Assembly (NCBI GenBank): GCA_016720935.1
Contig: JADKJP010000007.1
Location: forward strand, 124,001-188,000
Origin: Bacteroidota bacterium
Lineage (GTDB): Bacteria; Bacteroidota; Bacteroidia; AKYH767-A; 2013-40CM-41-45
Direction of reading: 5' to 3'
DNA: 64,000 nucleotides
In this document: positions 25,936-35,421 of the stretch, piece by piece
Position numbering within the stretch: the stretch's first letter is position 1
Layout of the letters: every line of letters begins with the position of its first letter
Translations under genes and position numbers: made by a program
Notes under the pieces: model-generated
The model's input: only the letters and a program-made list of their open reading frames with translations
Told to the model about the DNA's origin: nothing
The model's database searches: none

Positions 25936-27204
25936 ATGGAAAAAGATACAGAAATATTTGCCCTTATTAATCAGGAAAAAAAACGTCAGGAGCATGGAAT
26001 TGAACTGATCGCTTCTGAAAATTTTGTAAGCAAACAAGTCATGCAGGCCATGGGTTCCTGTCTGACAAATAAATACGCCGAAGGACTTCCCGGAAAACGG
26101 TATTACGGAGGATGTGAAGTTGTAGACCAGGTTGAACAAATAGCAATTGATCGCGCAAAGACTTTGTTCAATGCAGCCTGGGCCAATGTGCAACCACATT
26201 CCGGAGCACAGGCGAATGCGGCTGTGATGCTGGGTTTGTTACAACCCGGAGATGCGATACTCGGTTTTGATTTATCTCATGGCGGACACCTTACACACGG
26301 TTCTCCGGTGAACTTCAGTGGTAAATTATATCAGGCACATTTTTATGGAGTAAATCCTGAAACCGGACAAGTGGATTACGATGCTATGGAAGTCACTGCG
26401 AAAAAAGTGAAGCCAAAGCTGATGATCGCCGGTGCTTCTTCTTATTCAAGAGACTGGGATTTCATTCGAATGCGTAAAATCGCGGATGAAGTGGGCGCTT
26501 TTCTGATGGCGGACATCGCGCATCCTGCCGGACTTATCGCACGCGGACTTTTGAACGATCCTCTTCCCTATTGTCATGTTGTGACAACAACTACACACAA
26601 AACTTTACGCGGACCACGCGGAGGCATGATCATGATGGGAAGAGATTTTGAAAACCCGATGGGATTGAAAACACCGAAGGGCGAAATCAGAATGATGAGT
26701 TCAATCATGGATGGCGCTGTTTTTCCGGGTACACAAGGCGGACCACTGGAACATGTAATAGCAGCTAAAGCGGTTGCGTTTGGTGAAGACCTTACGGACG
26801 ATTATCTGAAATATTGCGTTCAGATGGTGAAGAACTCTCGTGCCATGGCAAAAGCATTTGTTGATCTGGGCTACAAAGTAATCAGTGGTGGCACTGATAA
26901 TCACAGCATGTTGATTGATCTGCGTTCCAAAAACCTCACCGGAAAACTGGCTGAAAATGTTTTGGTAAAAGCGGATATCACCGTCAACAAAAACATGGTT
27001 CCTTTTGATGATAAATCTCCTTTTGTAACATCCGGTATGCGTGTAGGTACACCGGCGATGACGACCCGGGGAATCAAGGAAAAAGATTGTGTGAAAATTG
27101 TTTCGCTGATCGACGAAGTATTAATGAACAATGAAAATGAAACGAAAATCGCCGCGGTGAAAAAGAAAGTAAACGCGATGATGGAAAAGTTTCCGCTTTA
27201 TTGA
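25936..27204 (+). CDS. glyA: Serine hydroxymethyltransferase
   Basis: A 422-residue PLP enzyme that interconverts serine and glycine while charging tetrahydrofolate with a one-carbon unit. Family landmarks are complete: 'HGIELIASENFVS' , 'YAEGLPGKRYYGG', 'NVQPHSGAQAN', 'HGGHLTHGSPVNFSG', the PLP lysine K222 in 'VVTTTTHKTLRGPRGG', and the conserved 'FVTSGMRVGTPAMTTRG'. The start follows a heptamer CTAAnnn array that would form the mRNA leader; no clear TAnnTTTG element is seen between it and the upstream gene, so co-transcription with the nucleotidyltransferase is possible. GcvT at 45897-47000 is the functional companion in one-carbon metabolism. Confidence 0.98.
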   Translation: MEKDTEIFALINQEKKRQEHGIELIASENFVSKQVMQAMGSCLTNKYAEGLPGKRYYGGCEVVDQVEQIAIDRAKTLFNAAWANVQPHSGAQANAAVMLGLLQPGDAILGFDLSHGGHLTHGSPVNFSGKLYQAHFYGVNPETGQVDYDAMEVTAKKVKPKLMIAGASSYSRDWDFIRMRKIADEVGAFLMADIAHPAGLIARGLLNDPLPYCHVVTTTTHKTLRGPRGGMIMMGRDFENPMGLKTPKGEIRMMSSIMDGAVFPGTQGGPLEHVIAAKAVAFGEDLTDDYLKYCVQMVKNSRAMAKAFVDLGYKVISGGTDNHSMLIDLRSKNLTGKLAENVLVKADITVNKNMVPFDDKSPFVTSGMRVGTPAMTTRGIKEKDCVKIVSLIDEVLMNNENETKIAAVKKKVNAMMEKFPLY

Positions 27205-27254
27205 TTCAGTAACTCTTCCGGTTTATTTTCATTAAGCCTGGAAAATCACCTTGC

Positions 27255-30200
27255 TTACATCTTGATAAACTTCAGATAAAGTACACCTGAATTGGTATTT
27301 ACTTTCAACCTGTAAATACCTTCAGAAAGTCCATTTGTATTAATATTCATGGAGGGAGAAATACTACTCTGTTCAAATTCTTTTAATTCTTCTCCCAAAA
27401 TATTTATAACTGAAACAGATTTAATGTTTTCCAATCCGGAATCAATTTGAACATTCAGATTATCAATTACCGGATTTGGATACAGTTGAATTTCCGGAAC
27501 ATTCAATTCATTCACACCTATTACACAGCTTGATAATTTCTGAAGACAGAAATTATCGATTTGCCATCCTTCATCCTGAACGGATGCATCTGAACCAAAG
27601 CGAAAGCGAAAGACCACATTGGATTTATCAGGGAAATACAAATCATGACTGGCAAGCTCCCAACCGTTGCTTGTTCCACTCCAACCCGGAACCGGCGGAA
27701 GTTTCAAACCACTGATGTAAGAAGAATTATACCATCCGGGTTCGCCACTGTTTCCAATAACATTCCAGGTATTTCCATTATCCTTCGAATATTCTACTGT
27801 ACCACCATCTTCAAATTGTTCTGTTTTATAACGGTGATAAAAACTCAATTTGTAACACGCGGATGAATCAGCTACAAAGACAGGAGTATATAATGCGGAT
27901 GCATCACCCGGTTTGTAAACATTCATCGAATCAGTTGTCCAAGAAAGTGAACCATTGTAGGAGCCATTCAAATAATTTTGACCAGGGTTTCCTAAAGTCC
28001 ATTCCTCATTCTGAAATTTTCTTGTGAGCGGATTCATGGTCAGCCAGGAAGAGTTGCTCCCTTCAAAATCTTCGCACCATCCATTCTGATCTATCGCAGG
28101 TAAGGTGTCGAATACACCTGCAACAGTGCAAGCTTCATCATCAGCAGTCCATTCATCGGTATGGTTTCCCGGAGAAAGAGTACGAACACAAATAGCATGA
28201 AGTCCGGGCGAAGAAACCCAGGCTTGTGAAAATGTATGAAGCACGGAATCTCCTGGCAAAAGTGAACTGATCAGTTGCACGCTGTCGTGTAAAATTATTT
28301 GTCCGTCTTCTACAAGATTTACATTCACATTCTGAAACGATCGTGCACCGGAATTATAGATATAACAACCTACAATTTGCGATGCTGCACCCGGACTGAA
28401 GGGATCCTGTACATCCATCAATTCCGAGGGCCGGGCGGAATACGCCGGTTGGGATTCGATACGAAAGGCATCAACGGCCCAACCATTCGCGGTGATGGAA
28501 TCATTTGAAGAGAAGTTAAAACGAAATTGCACCAGTCCGCCGGAATAGCCGGAAAGCATATTCATCCTATATGAACTTTCGATGTAACCAACTGTATTTC
28601 CTGACCAGGCCGGTTTGTTCGAAGAAAAGATCGAAACATTTGTATACCAGTTCACCGCTAATGGATCAGCAACAGTACCAAGTGTGTTCCATGTATTTCC
28701 TGCATCCGTTGAATATTCCAATCGCCCTCCATCCATTCCCTGTTCTGCATTCATCCAATGATTGAATTTAATCACCGGTGAATAAGCATTACTGAAATCA
28801 AAGAGTGGCGAATACAAATATTCATTCATCCGGTTTGAATAATCACCATCAAGATTTGTTTTCCAGCATTTGTTTCCAGTATAAACATCGTTGATAATAG
28901 TGGATTGCGGTCTGCCCCATTCCCATACGGTGTTTCCTGAACCGGTATAAAAATTTCGCACAAACTCCGGGTCACTTGCATAAGGAGGCTTCAGCAAAGG
29001 AATTCCAAACAAAGGCTGGGAAATAGAATCATTCGAAACATCTCCATCCGCGGTAGTTTGTATACTTATGGTGAGTATAAAATCAGATGCGCGGTATTCT
29101 AAAGTATCTATAATAATGTCGAGCGCTTCTGATGGATGCAATAGTCCGTTCCAGTTAAAAGCTTTCATTGCTTCACCGGCAACTCCATAATTTACCGTGA
29201 ACTGAGCGATATCTGAAGCACCTAAATTTCTCACACGGATACTTATCGTATCAATACTTCCTTCAGTTTTGTTTCCGGAAGGTGATGCCAACCTGTTTAA
29301 ACTCATATCCACTGCGGGCGCGGCCCGAATACTGAAATCATCAATTGAAACACCATCAGCAGTATTGCTGCCGTCAGATTCGAAACGAAAACGAAACTGT
29401 ACATGAGCTCCGGCATTGTTCAATGCTGATAAAATGCAGGAAGATTGGATCCAGCCATTGCTGTTTCCATCCCATCCGGGACTGTTTCCCAATCCAGCGA
29501 TGGATGAATCGGAATACCAATTACTGCTGTTTTCTTCTCCGGCGGAGCCTAATAGATTCCATGAGATTCCGGAATTTGTAGAGTACTCAATGCAGAATCC
29601 GTCAAACCTTTTTTCAGTATTTCGATTTTGCCAAAAACTAAGTTTCGCGTTAACGAGATTTGTAAAATCAAAAAAGGATGAATACAAATAACTCTCCGCA
29701 TGATTTTGATAGGCGGAATTCAGATTCAGATCCCAGCAGGAATTTCCTGAATGTGTCGAAGTAGTTGTACCAAAGGAAGGCAAACCATTTTCCCATTGCG
29801 TTCCTGTTGCAGAACTATCAATCCATGTACCTGAGGAAATCTCATAATCATCCGCATAGGGAACAGTTGACAAAGGAAGCGCCTGAATTACTTTACAGAT
29901 TTGATCATTTGAATGATCACCATCACCTGGTAAATCTGTGAAAACACAAAGCGAGTTAAATCCGCTTTGAACAAACCACAAAGTTGAGAACCTGAATGTA
30001 TCAGTTTCTGCAGGCAAAAGATTGCCTGTCCAGGCTTGCCTCAAAGGCATACCCGCATCGATTGAATAGCCGAGATCCATAGCAGTGATCGGAAGGCTGC
30101 CATGATTTTTTATTACAACATGAATAGAGTCGAAAGAATTCTCCAGTGCTATCGGCATGGGATAGAACACCGAAATTATTTCCGCGTCATTCGGTGATGC

Positions 30201-30866
30201 AAATTCGATTGAAAAATCATCGATAGAATAACCATCGAAGGTTAAAGAATCTCCGGAAGTGAACACAAAACGAAACTGCACATTTCCCGAGATTCCATTC
30301 AAAGGAACAAGCGTGTAGGACGATTGTATCCATCCGTTTGAATTCCCGCACCAGGCCGGTCTGTTGCTCGCTTCGATATTATTTCTTGTGTACCAGTTGT
30401 GTCCATCCGGATCACCGGATAAACCCAGAGTTGTCCAGCTTCCTCCATTGATGGAATATTCAAGACGCGTACCGTCAAAATAATCTTCCGTATTAAAATT
30501 CTGCCAGAATGAAAGCAGTGTATTGTATTCACCATTGAAAGTGATTACAGGCGATACAAGACAGGTTAATGAAGAATCTCTGTACGGCGCATTTAGTTCA
30601 ATGTCCCAGCAGCTTGATGGTGAATGCGCGGTTGATGTGGATCCGTAATTCGGAACTCCCTGCTCCCAGGAACTTCCTCCTGAATGTTGAACAGTCCAGA
30701 TACCTGTTGAATCAAAATTATCATGAAATGGGAGTGAATATGACATTCCCGAAAAGGGAATGAATAGCAATGCCAAAACAAAGCCGGAAGCTATCCGGAG
30801 AAGCTTTGTATTTAACCAGCCCTTGCAGGCTTGTATTTGATGAAAAAACATCCTTGGCATCGTCAT
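27255..30866 (-). CDS. Large exported repeat protein (MAM/immune-inhibitor-like domains) with T9SS type A sorting domain
   Basis: A 1203-residue protein with a signal segment at about 22-45. It contains four copies of a ~160-residue jelly-roll-like domain, starting near residues 46, 345, 655 and 975. Each has 'S.CW...L...Y', 'SP...F', 'LSFWQN.N.E..FDG..(L/I)EYS...G..W..LG', 'NW(Y)', 'P.W.GNSNGWI.SSY.L' and 'VQFRF.F.S......DG..IDDF.I'. Between them are Ig/CARDB-like segments ('ITAMDLGYSIDAGMPLRQAW'). The end from 'EIQLYPNPVIDNLNVQI' is a type A sorting domain. The repeats resemble MAM-type adhesion domains; no protease motif was found, so a structural or adhesive role is inferred. Confidence 0.87.
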   Translation of the reverse strand: MTMPRMFFHQIQACKGWLNTKLLRIASGFVLALLFIPFSGMSYSLPFHDNFDSTGIWTVQHSGGSSWEQGVPNYGSTSTAHSPSSCWDIELNAPYRDSSLTCLVSPVITFNGEYNTLLSFWQNFNTEDYFDGTRLEYSINGGSWTTLGLSGDPDGHNWYTRNNIEASNRPAWCGNSNGWIQSSYTLVPLNGISGNVQFRFVFTSGDSLTFDGYSIDDFSIEFASPNDAEIISVFYPMPIALENSFDSIHVVIKNHGSLPITAMDLGYSIDAGMPLRQAWTGNLLPAETDTFRFSTLWFVQSGFNSLCVFTDLPGDGDHSNDQICKVIQALPLSTVPYADDYEISSGTWIDSSATGTQWENGLPSFGTTTSTHSGNSCWDLNLNSAYQNHAESYLYSSFFDFTNLVNAKLSFWQNRNTEKRFDGFCIEYSTNSGISWNLLGSAGEENSSNWYSDSSIAGLGNSPGWDGNSNGWIQSSCILSALNNAGAHVQFRFRFESDGSNTADGVSIDDFSIRAAPAVDMSLNRLASPSGNKTEGSIDTISIRVRNLGASDIAQFTVNYGVAGEAMKAFNWNGLLHPSEALDIIIDTLEYRASDFILTISIQTTADGDVSNDSISQPLFGIPLLKPPYASDPEFVRNFYTGSGNTVWEWGRPQSTIINDVYTGNKCWKTNLDGDYSNRMNEYLYSPLFDFSNAYSPVIKFNHWMNAEQGMDGGRLEYSTDAGNTWNTLGTVADPLAVNWYTNVSIFSSNKPAWSGNTVGYIESSYRMNMLSGYSGGLVQFRFNFSSNDSITANGWAVDAFRIESQPAYSARPSELMDVQDPFSPGAASQIVGCYIYNSGARSFQNVNVNLVEDGQIILHDSVQLISSLLPGDSVLHTFSQAWVSSPGLHAICVRTLSPGNHTDEWTADDEACTVAGVFDTLPAIDQNGWCEDFEGSNSSWLTMNPLTRKFQNEEWTLGNPGQNYLNGSYNGSLSWTTDSMNVYKPGDASALYTPVFVADSSACYKLSFYHRYKTEQFEDGGTVEYSKDNGNTWNVIGNSGEPGWYNSSYISGLKLPPVPGWSGTSNGWELASHDLYFPDKSNVVFRFRFGSDASVQDEGWQIDNFCLQKLSSCVIGVNELNVPEIQLYPNPVIDNLNVQIDSGLENIKSVSVINILGEELKEFEQSSISPSMNINTNGLSEGIYRLKVNTNSGVLYLKFIKM

Positions 30867-30975
30867 ACTTAAAGTACGGATGATATGCCTATAAGTTCAT
30901 GAAAGTCAAGGTTAAAATCAGAAAAAGACAGGATGATTCTTACACTTTATTTCCTTCGATTTTAGCAATGAAATA

Positions 30976-30989
30976 GTTAACCGGTTAAC
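30976..30989. promoter_or_regulatory. 14-bp perfect palindrome GTTAACCGGTTAAC
   Basis: A perfect inverted repeat about 110 bases upstream of the large exported repeat gene and 52 bases past the hmgA stop. The symmetry is of the kind bound by LacI-type repressors; no regulator gene is nearby, so the role is a guess. Confidence 0.4.
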
Positions 30990-31041
30990 ACAGGAAACAA
31001 AGCAATTCGTAAAATTAATTCTGCTTATAATATTGAAGAAA

Positions 31042-32202
31042 TCAATCCGTCAACCAGGATTTATGATAATCCTTGTTGATAATTTTCACAGCATCTTCAG
31101 TAACCCAGAGAGGTTTAAAAGTATCAATCATCACAGCAAGTTCCTTCGTCTCCGTCTTGCCTATCCCCTTCTCTACAGTTCCCGGATGAGGTCCGTGCGG
31201 TATTCCTCCCGGATGTAAAGTGATCATTCCGCGGGTAACAGATTTACGGCTCATAAAATCTCCATCGACATAATACAGCACTTCATCCGAATCAACATTA
31301 CTGTGATTATATGGAACGGGTATCGCGAGTGGATGGTAATCATACATGCGGGGAACAAATGAGCAAATCACATAGTTGCGAGCTTCAAATGTCTGGTGTA
31401 TCGGAGGTGGTAAATGTACACGTCCTGTTATCGGTTCAAAATCGTGTATTGATAATGCCCATGGATAATGATTCCCATCCCAGCCTATAGCATCAAAAGG
31501 ATGGGTAGCATATATATAAGGATAAATCATCCCTTCTTTCTTGATGCTGATTTTGAAGTCACCCTTTTCATCATAAGTTTTCAGGTTCTCCGGGCGGCGA
31601 ATATCACGTTCACAATAGGGAGAATGTTCTTCGAGTTGTCCATATTCATTACGATAGCGCTTACAGGTTTCAACCGCTGTGAAAGATTCAACAATGAGCA
31701 ATCGGTTTTTTTCCGTTTTGAATTCCAGCTGATAAATAGTACCGCGAGGGATGACGAGATAATCTCCATAAGCAAAATTGATGGAACCATATATGGAATA
31801 AAAAGTTCCTTCTCCTTCATGAATAAACAAGACCTCATCCGCATCGGCATTTTTGAAAAAATAATCCTTCATGGATTTCCTCGGAGCCGCGAGGGAAATG
31901 TGCAGATCATTATTTACGAGCACAGCCTTCCTGCTTTGAAGATAATCGTCGGCCGGAGCAATATTGAATCCTTCGAAACTCTGATGCATCAGCGAACGCT
32001 GATATGCAAGTTTGGGTTCCACAGTGTATGCTTCACCAACTTCTTTGATCATTGTAGGAGGATGACAATGATAGATCAATGAATATACGCTGGAAAATCC
32101 GTGTGTTGAAACGAGTTCTTCGGCATACAGGCTACCATCTTTTTTTCTGAACTGAGTATGTCTTTTCGGAGGGACCTGTCCGAGCACATGATATTGAGGC
32201 AT
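31042..32202 (-). CDS. hmgA: Homogentisate 1,2-dioxygenase
   Basis: A 386-residue cupin-type iron enzyme that opens the ring of homogentisate to maleylacetoacetate in tyrosine and phenylalanine breakdown. Landmarks include 'YHVLGQVPPKRHTQFRKKDG' at the start, 'EVLFIHEGEGTFYSIYG', 'DYLVIPRGTIYQLEF', and the iron-ligand region 'PYNHSNVDSDEVLYYVDGDF' followed by 'HPGGIPHGPHPG' with the expected histidines and glutamate. It is shorter than the ~440-residue mammalian enzyme, as usual for this bacterial group. The next step enzyme family (FAH) is encoded at 35422-36462 on the other strand. A TAATTTTG promoter element lies 18 bases upstream. Confidence 0.95.
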   Translation of the reverse strand: MPQYHVLGQVPPKRHTQFRKKDGSLYAEELVSTHGFSSVYSLIYHCHPPTMIKEVGEAYTVEPKLAYQRSLMHQSFEGFNIAPADDYLQSRKAVLVNNDLHISLAAPRKSMKDYFFKNADADEVLFIHEGEGTFYSIYGSINFAYGDYLVIPRGTIYQLEFKTEKNRLLIVESFTAVETCKRYRNEYGQLEEHSPYCERDIRRPENLKTYDEKGDFKISIKKEGMIYPYIYATHPFDAIGWDGNHYPWALSIHDFEPITGRVHLPPPIHQTFEARNYVICSFVPRMYDYHPLAIPVPYNHSNVDSDEVLYYVDGDFMSRKSVTRGMITLHPGGIPHGPHPGTVEKGIGKTETKELAVMIDTFKPLWVTEDAVKIINKDYHKSWLTD

Positions 32203-32220
32203 GGTGAATTATTTATTTAT

Positions 32221-32228
32221 CAAAATTA
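32221..32228 (-). promoter_or_regulatory. -7 promoter element TAATTTTG for hmgA
   Basis: Exact TAnnTTTG on the minus strand, 18 bases before the hmgA start. Confidence 0.55.
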
Positions 32229-32522
32229 GCTAAATCTGTTGAAGCAGGAAATCCGGATAAAAGTAAATTTTTTTACAAAACAAACGATTGCATTTCATTT
32301 TTCAAGAAAAGTTGAATCAAATTTTCACAAAGATTAAAAGGAACACCTCGGAAACAAGCCTGAATCGCTGATTCAGCCAATTATTGTTTCAATCTTTAAA
32401 AAATCTTACAGCTGTAAGGTTGATCCATTATAGTGGGAACCAAGGCATCGGGTTTGCGATTAACTTGGTATCACAAGGCTACGTGTTTCTTTTCGTGAAC
32501 ATATAGCTTAAAATTCTGACCC
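32229..32522. other. Divergent regulatory region between hmgA and an exported-protein gene
   Basis: No gene. It contains a 14-bp perfect palindrome, CTTACAGCTGTAAG, at 32404-32417 and a smaller one around GCTGATTCAGC near 32367. The ~100 bases before the plus-strand start contain several short complementary segments (around GGGAACCAAGGC and GCGATTAACTTGGTATC) that could fold as a leader. I could not match them to a known riboswitch class. No exact TAnnTTTG is seen for the plus-strand gene. Confidence 0.45.
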
Positions 32523-35282
32523 ATGAAAAAGTCTAAAATGCAAGTGTTCGTTGAATTTGCGGCCATGCTTTCGCAAATTCGAAACACTAAAAGAGAAGGT
32601 AATAAAACCTCTCGTAAGCCGGTCCGTGGCAAAGGACGTGCAGCATTAATAGTAATATTAATGATGGTTACGTTTCAAATGTCTCAGGCGACGACTTATT
32701 ATTCCAGGACAAACCTTGGCAACTGGACTACGAATGCGACGTGGTCGACTGTTGGATATGGAAATGCAACCAATACAGGAACTTACCCGAAAGCGGGTGA
32801 CGTTGCGAATGTTGGAAATGGCTATACCATATACATCAATGCTGTTGTTACCTGCGCAACGCTGAATATCGGACAGGGAACTTCCGGTATTCTGGAATTC
32901 AAATCGACAGGGAATTACAGTCTGACAGTCACCGGTAACATCACCCTCAATACCGGAGCTAAATTCTGGTACAATACAGCGACAAATCGTACGCATACAG
33001 TTATTGTCGGAGGAAACTTCGCCAATTTCGGAACGGTAGATTTTTATTTCGCTGCCAGTCAGATTGCCAATGTCATCTTCAATGGAATCGGAAGCAGCAC
33101 TGTTTCCGGTATTGGAACATGGGATCTGAATACAGTTACATTGAACAAATCAGGTTCAACTACCGCTGCTTTAAATGTTCAGGCCAATGCTTTCGAATTG
33201 GGGATAAAAACTTTTGTCGGAACATACGGCACTTACAATCACAACAACACAGGAACCTATAATATCAACCCGACTGCGGGTACATTTACCATTGGACCGA
33301 ACATGGTCTATAAAGTTCCGCAGGGAACAATGTGGTTCGCTTCTGCGGCGCCGGATGTATTGTTGCAGGGTTCACTCTATGTAAATGGTGGTACTGTAAA
33401 AGTCGGTACTACTGCCGGAGTACAAGGATTGCGTTCAGATCAGAATGGAACATTTGTTCCTTACCTGGAAGTGAGCGCAGGATCATTGATCGTTTATGGC
33501 GGTATTACTTATGGTGGTGGTTCGACCAATGAACCTTTCAGCTTTAAAATGACCGGTGGAAGTATCAGTCTGAATACAGGTACAACCGGAACCAATCGAC
33601 AGGTGTTTGTAGTAAACGATAAAGTAAACAGCGTTTTCAACATGACAGCCGGAACTATTACTATAGAAAAACCGAATATCACCGGTGTTGCTACTATCGA
33701 CGTTTCGATTCCGGGAACATTGGGTACGGTGACAACTACAGGTGGAACAATCGTATTTGGAACAACAAATACTGCCAATGGCGCCATCTTTAATTTCAAA
33801 CCTTATCCAAGTGCAACTTATCCGAATTTTAAAATTACAGGTAATTCGGCAAATACAGGAACACTTGCAACTTCTACAGGTACCACACAAAACTTTAAGC
33901 TGTTGAGCTTGTACATTGATGTCAATAAGACATTCGATATTCGCTCAGTATCCGGAGCTACAGGCGACTCAAAAACAATGACCCTTACTTCCACCGCAAA
34001 TGGTGTTGATGCACTTTACAACAACGGAACATTTACAGCGAGAACAAGTACGGTTACCTTTAACCCAACAGGTGCCCAGGCTATTGGTGGAACCAATGTG
34101 ACTACGTTCTATAATCTTTCCATTAACAATTCAAACCACATTACATTGAATAAACCGGCGCAGGTTTCAAATTTCCTGTCGATGGTAAATGGAAAACTTT
34201 TGACAACAAATACAAACGTACTCACTTGTCTGAGCGCCGCGAATGCCAACATCGGATCAGTATCTTCTTATGTTGACGGTCCGATGATTCATACAATTGC
34301 AACAGCATCCAATACAACCAGGACCTATCCTATCGGTAAATCCGGAGCTTACAGGGCTGTTGTGTTAACCGCGCAACATACAAACGCGACTTCGGTTACC
34401 TACCGCGCTGAAATCTTCAATTCAGCAGCATCAGGATTACCATATACTTTGCCTCCATCCATTTCAAACGTATCGAATGTACGTTATGTACAATTCACAC
34501 GACAGAATGTTGCCAATTTCAGTTCCGGTAAACTTCAGATGTATTACGATACAGACGACGGTGTAGCGGATAAAAATACCCTGTTGATGGCGCATGATAA
34601 TGGAACTACTCAGTGGCAAAACTTTGGTGGTGTCGCTACTGCGAACTGGTCAGGAAATATCACCTCAAATACTTTCAACAATTTCCATACTTTCTTTGCT
34701 CTTGGAAATCCTCCGGGCGGTGGTAACCCACTCCCTATTGAACTTGCTACTTTCAGCGCTACGCTGGTGAACAAACAAGTTGATGTGAAATGGACTACAC
34801 AGGCAGAGATCAACAACCACTATTTCACTATTGAGCGCTCTGCAGATAATGTAACATTCAGCGAGCTGGGACGTGTAGATGGTGCCGGAAATACGACAAC
34901 AACACAAAACTATTCCTTCACTGATTTTCATCCGCTCACAGGGGTATCTTATTACCGACTGAAACAAACGGACTACGATGGCAAATGCGCTTATTTCCCG
35001 GCATCTGTAATTCGGAATATCCGTAAGGGAACCTTCCTTGTGTATCCTAACCCTTCTACTTCACAGGTTGTTCACCTGAATTATGGTGATGACCAGTTGA
35101 AATTCTTCACAATTACGGTTCAGGATATTACGGGCAGAATTATACCATCTATGGTTGAACCTGAAGAAAACGGGAATATGAGACTTACCATCGATGAAGC
35201 TTATATCCGTCGCGGAGAAATGCTCCTCATTGTAGGTCAGGATGGACACGAAAGCATTCAGCAAAAGCTGATTATAGAATAA
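32523..35282 (+). CDS. Exported beta-rich repeat protein with T9SS type A sorting domain
   Basis: A 919-residue protein. The hydrophobic signal core ('AALIVILMMVTFQMSQA') comes only at about residues 40-56, behind an unusually long basic N-region; no better in-frame ATG lies closer to it. The mature part, from 'TTYYSRTNLGNWTTNATWS', is rich in G, N, T and S and has beta-helix-like strands with recurring 'G.IT(L/F)N.G', 'TLN..G..T', ending in a domain around 'PIELATFSATLVNKQVDVKW' that often precedes the sorting signal. The C-terminus 'FLVYPNPSTSQVVHLNYG' onward is type A T9SS. Probably a surface-exposed or secreted structural protein. A strong terminator follows at 35330. Confidence 0.85.
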   Translation: MKKSKMQVFVEFAAMLSQIRNTKREGNKTSRKPVRGKGRAALIVILMMVTFQMSQATTYYSRTNLGNWTTNATWSTVGYGNATNTGTYPKAGDVANVGNGYTIYINAVVTCATLNIGQGTSGILEFKSTGNYSLTVTGNITLNTGAKFWYNTATNRTHTVIVGGNFANFGTVDFYFAASQIANVIFNGIGSSTVSGIGTWDLNTVTLNKSGSTTAALNVQANAFELGIKTFVGTYGTYNHNNTGTYNINPTAGTFTIGPNMVYKVPQGTMWFASAAPDVLLQGSLYVNGGTVKVGTTAGVQGLRSDQNGTFVPYLEVSAGSLIVYGGITYGGGSTNEPFSFKMTGGSISLNTGTTGTNRQVFVVNDKVNSVFNMTAGTITIEKPNITGVATIDVSIPGTLGTVTTTGGTIVFGTTNTANGAIFNFKPYPSATYPNFKITGNSANTGTLATSTGTTQNFKLLSLYIDVNKTFDIRSVSGATGDSKTMTLTSTANGVDALYNNGTFTARTSTVTFNPTGAQAIGGTNVTTFYNLSINNSNHITLNKPAQVSNFLSMVNGKLLTTNTNVLTCLSAANANIGSVSSYVDGPMIHTIATASNTTRTYPIGKSGAYRAVVLTAQHTNATSVTYRAEIFNSAASGLPYTLPPSISNVSNVRYVQFTRQNVANFSSGKLQMYYDTDDGVADKNTLLMAHDNGTTQWQNFGGVATANWSGNITSNTFNNFHTFFALGNPPGGGNPLPIELATFSATLVNKQVDVKWTTQAEINNHYFTIERSADNVTFSELGRVDGAGNTTTTQNYSFTDFHPLTGVSYYRLKQTDYDGKCAYFPASVIRNIRKGTFLVYPNPSTSQVVHLNYGDDQLKFFTITVQDITGRIIPSMVEPEENGNMRLTIDEAYIRRGEMLLIVGQDGHESIQQKLIIE

Positions 35283-35329
35283 TATTGAGTTTCATGGTTT
35301 AGTTTGGTTAGATTTAATGGTTAGTCAGA

Positions 35330-35362
35330 AAGGGTCCCTTTGGTCGGGGACTCTTTTTGTTT
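35330..35362 (+). terminator. Rho-independent terminator after the exported beta-rich protein gene
   Basis: AAGGGTCCC (35330-35338) pairs with GGGACTCTT (35347-35355) with one G-T pair, followed by a T-rich run (TTTGTTTTATT). It separates this gene from the FAH-family gene. Confidence 0.78.
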
Positions 35363-35393
35363 TATTACCTTTTCAGTCCTGCCCTGAGTTTCG

Positions 35394-35401
35394 TATTTTT
35401 G
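35394..35401 (+). promoter_or_regulatory. -7 promoter element TATTTTTG for the FAH-family gene
   Basis: Exact TAnnTTTG, 20 bases before the chosen start at 35422. It lies inside the longer open frame, supporting the shorter start. Confidence 0.62.
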
Positions 35402-35421
35402 CAGGGAAACCTACGCAACTC

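Noticed and set aside
35317..35421. Longer N-terminus for the FAH-family protein
   Set aside because: It would run through a terminator and the TATTTTTG promoter element; the family starts at MKLVTYSI.
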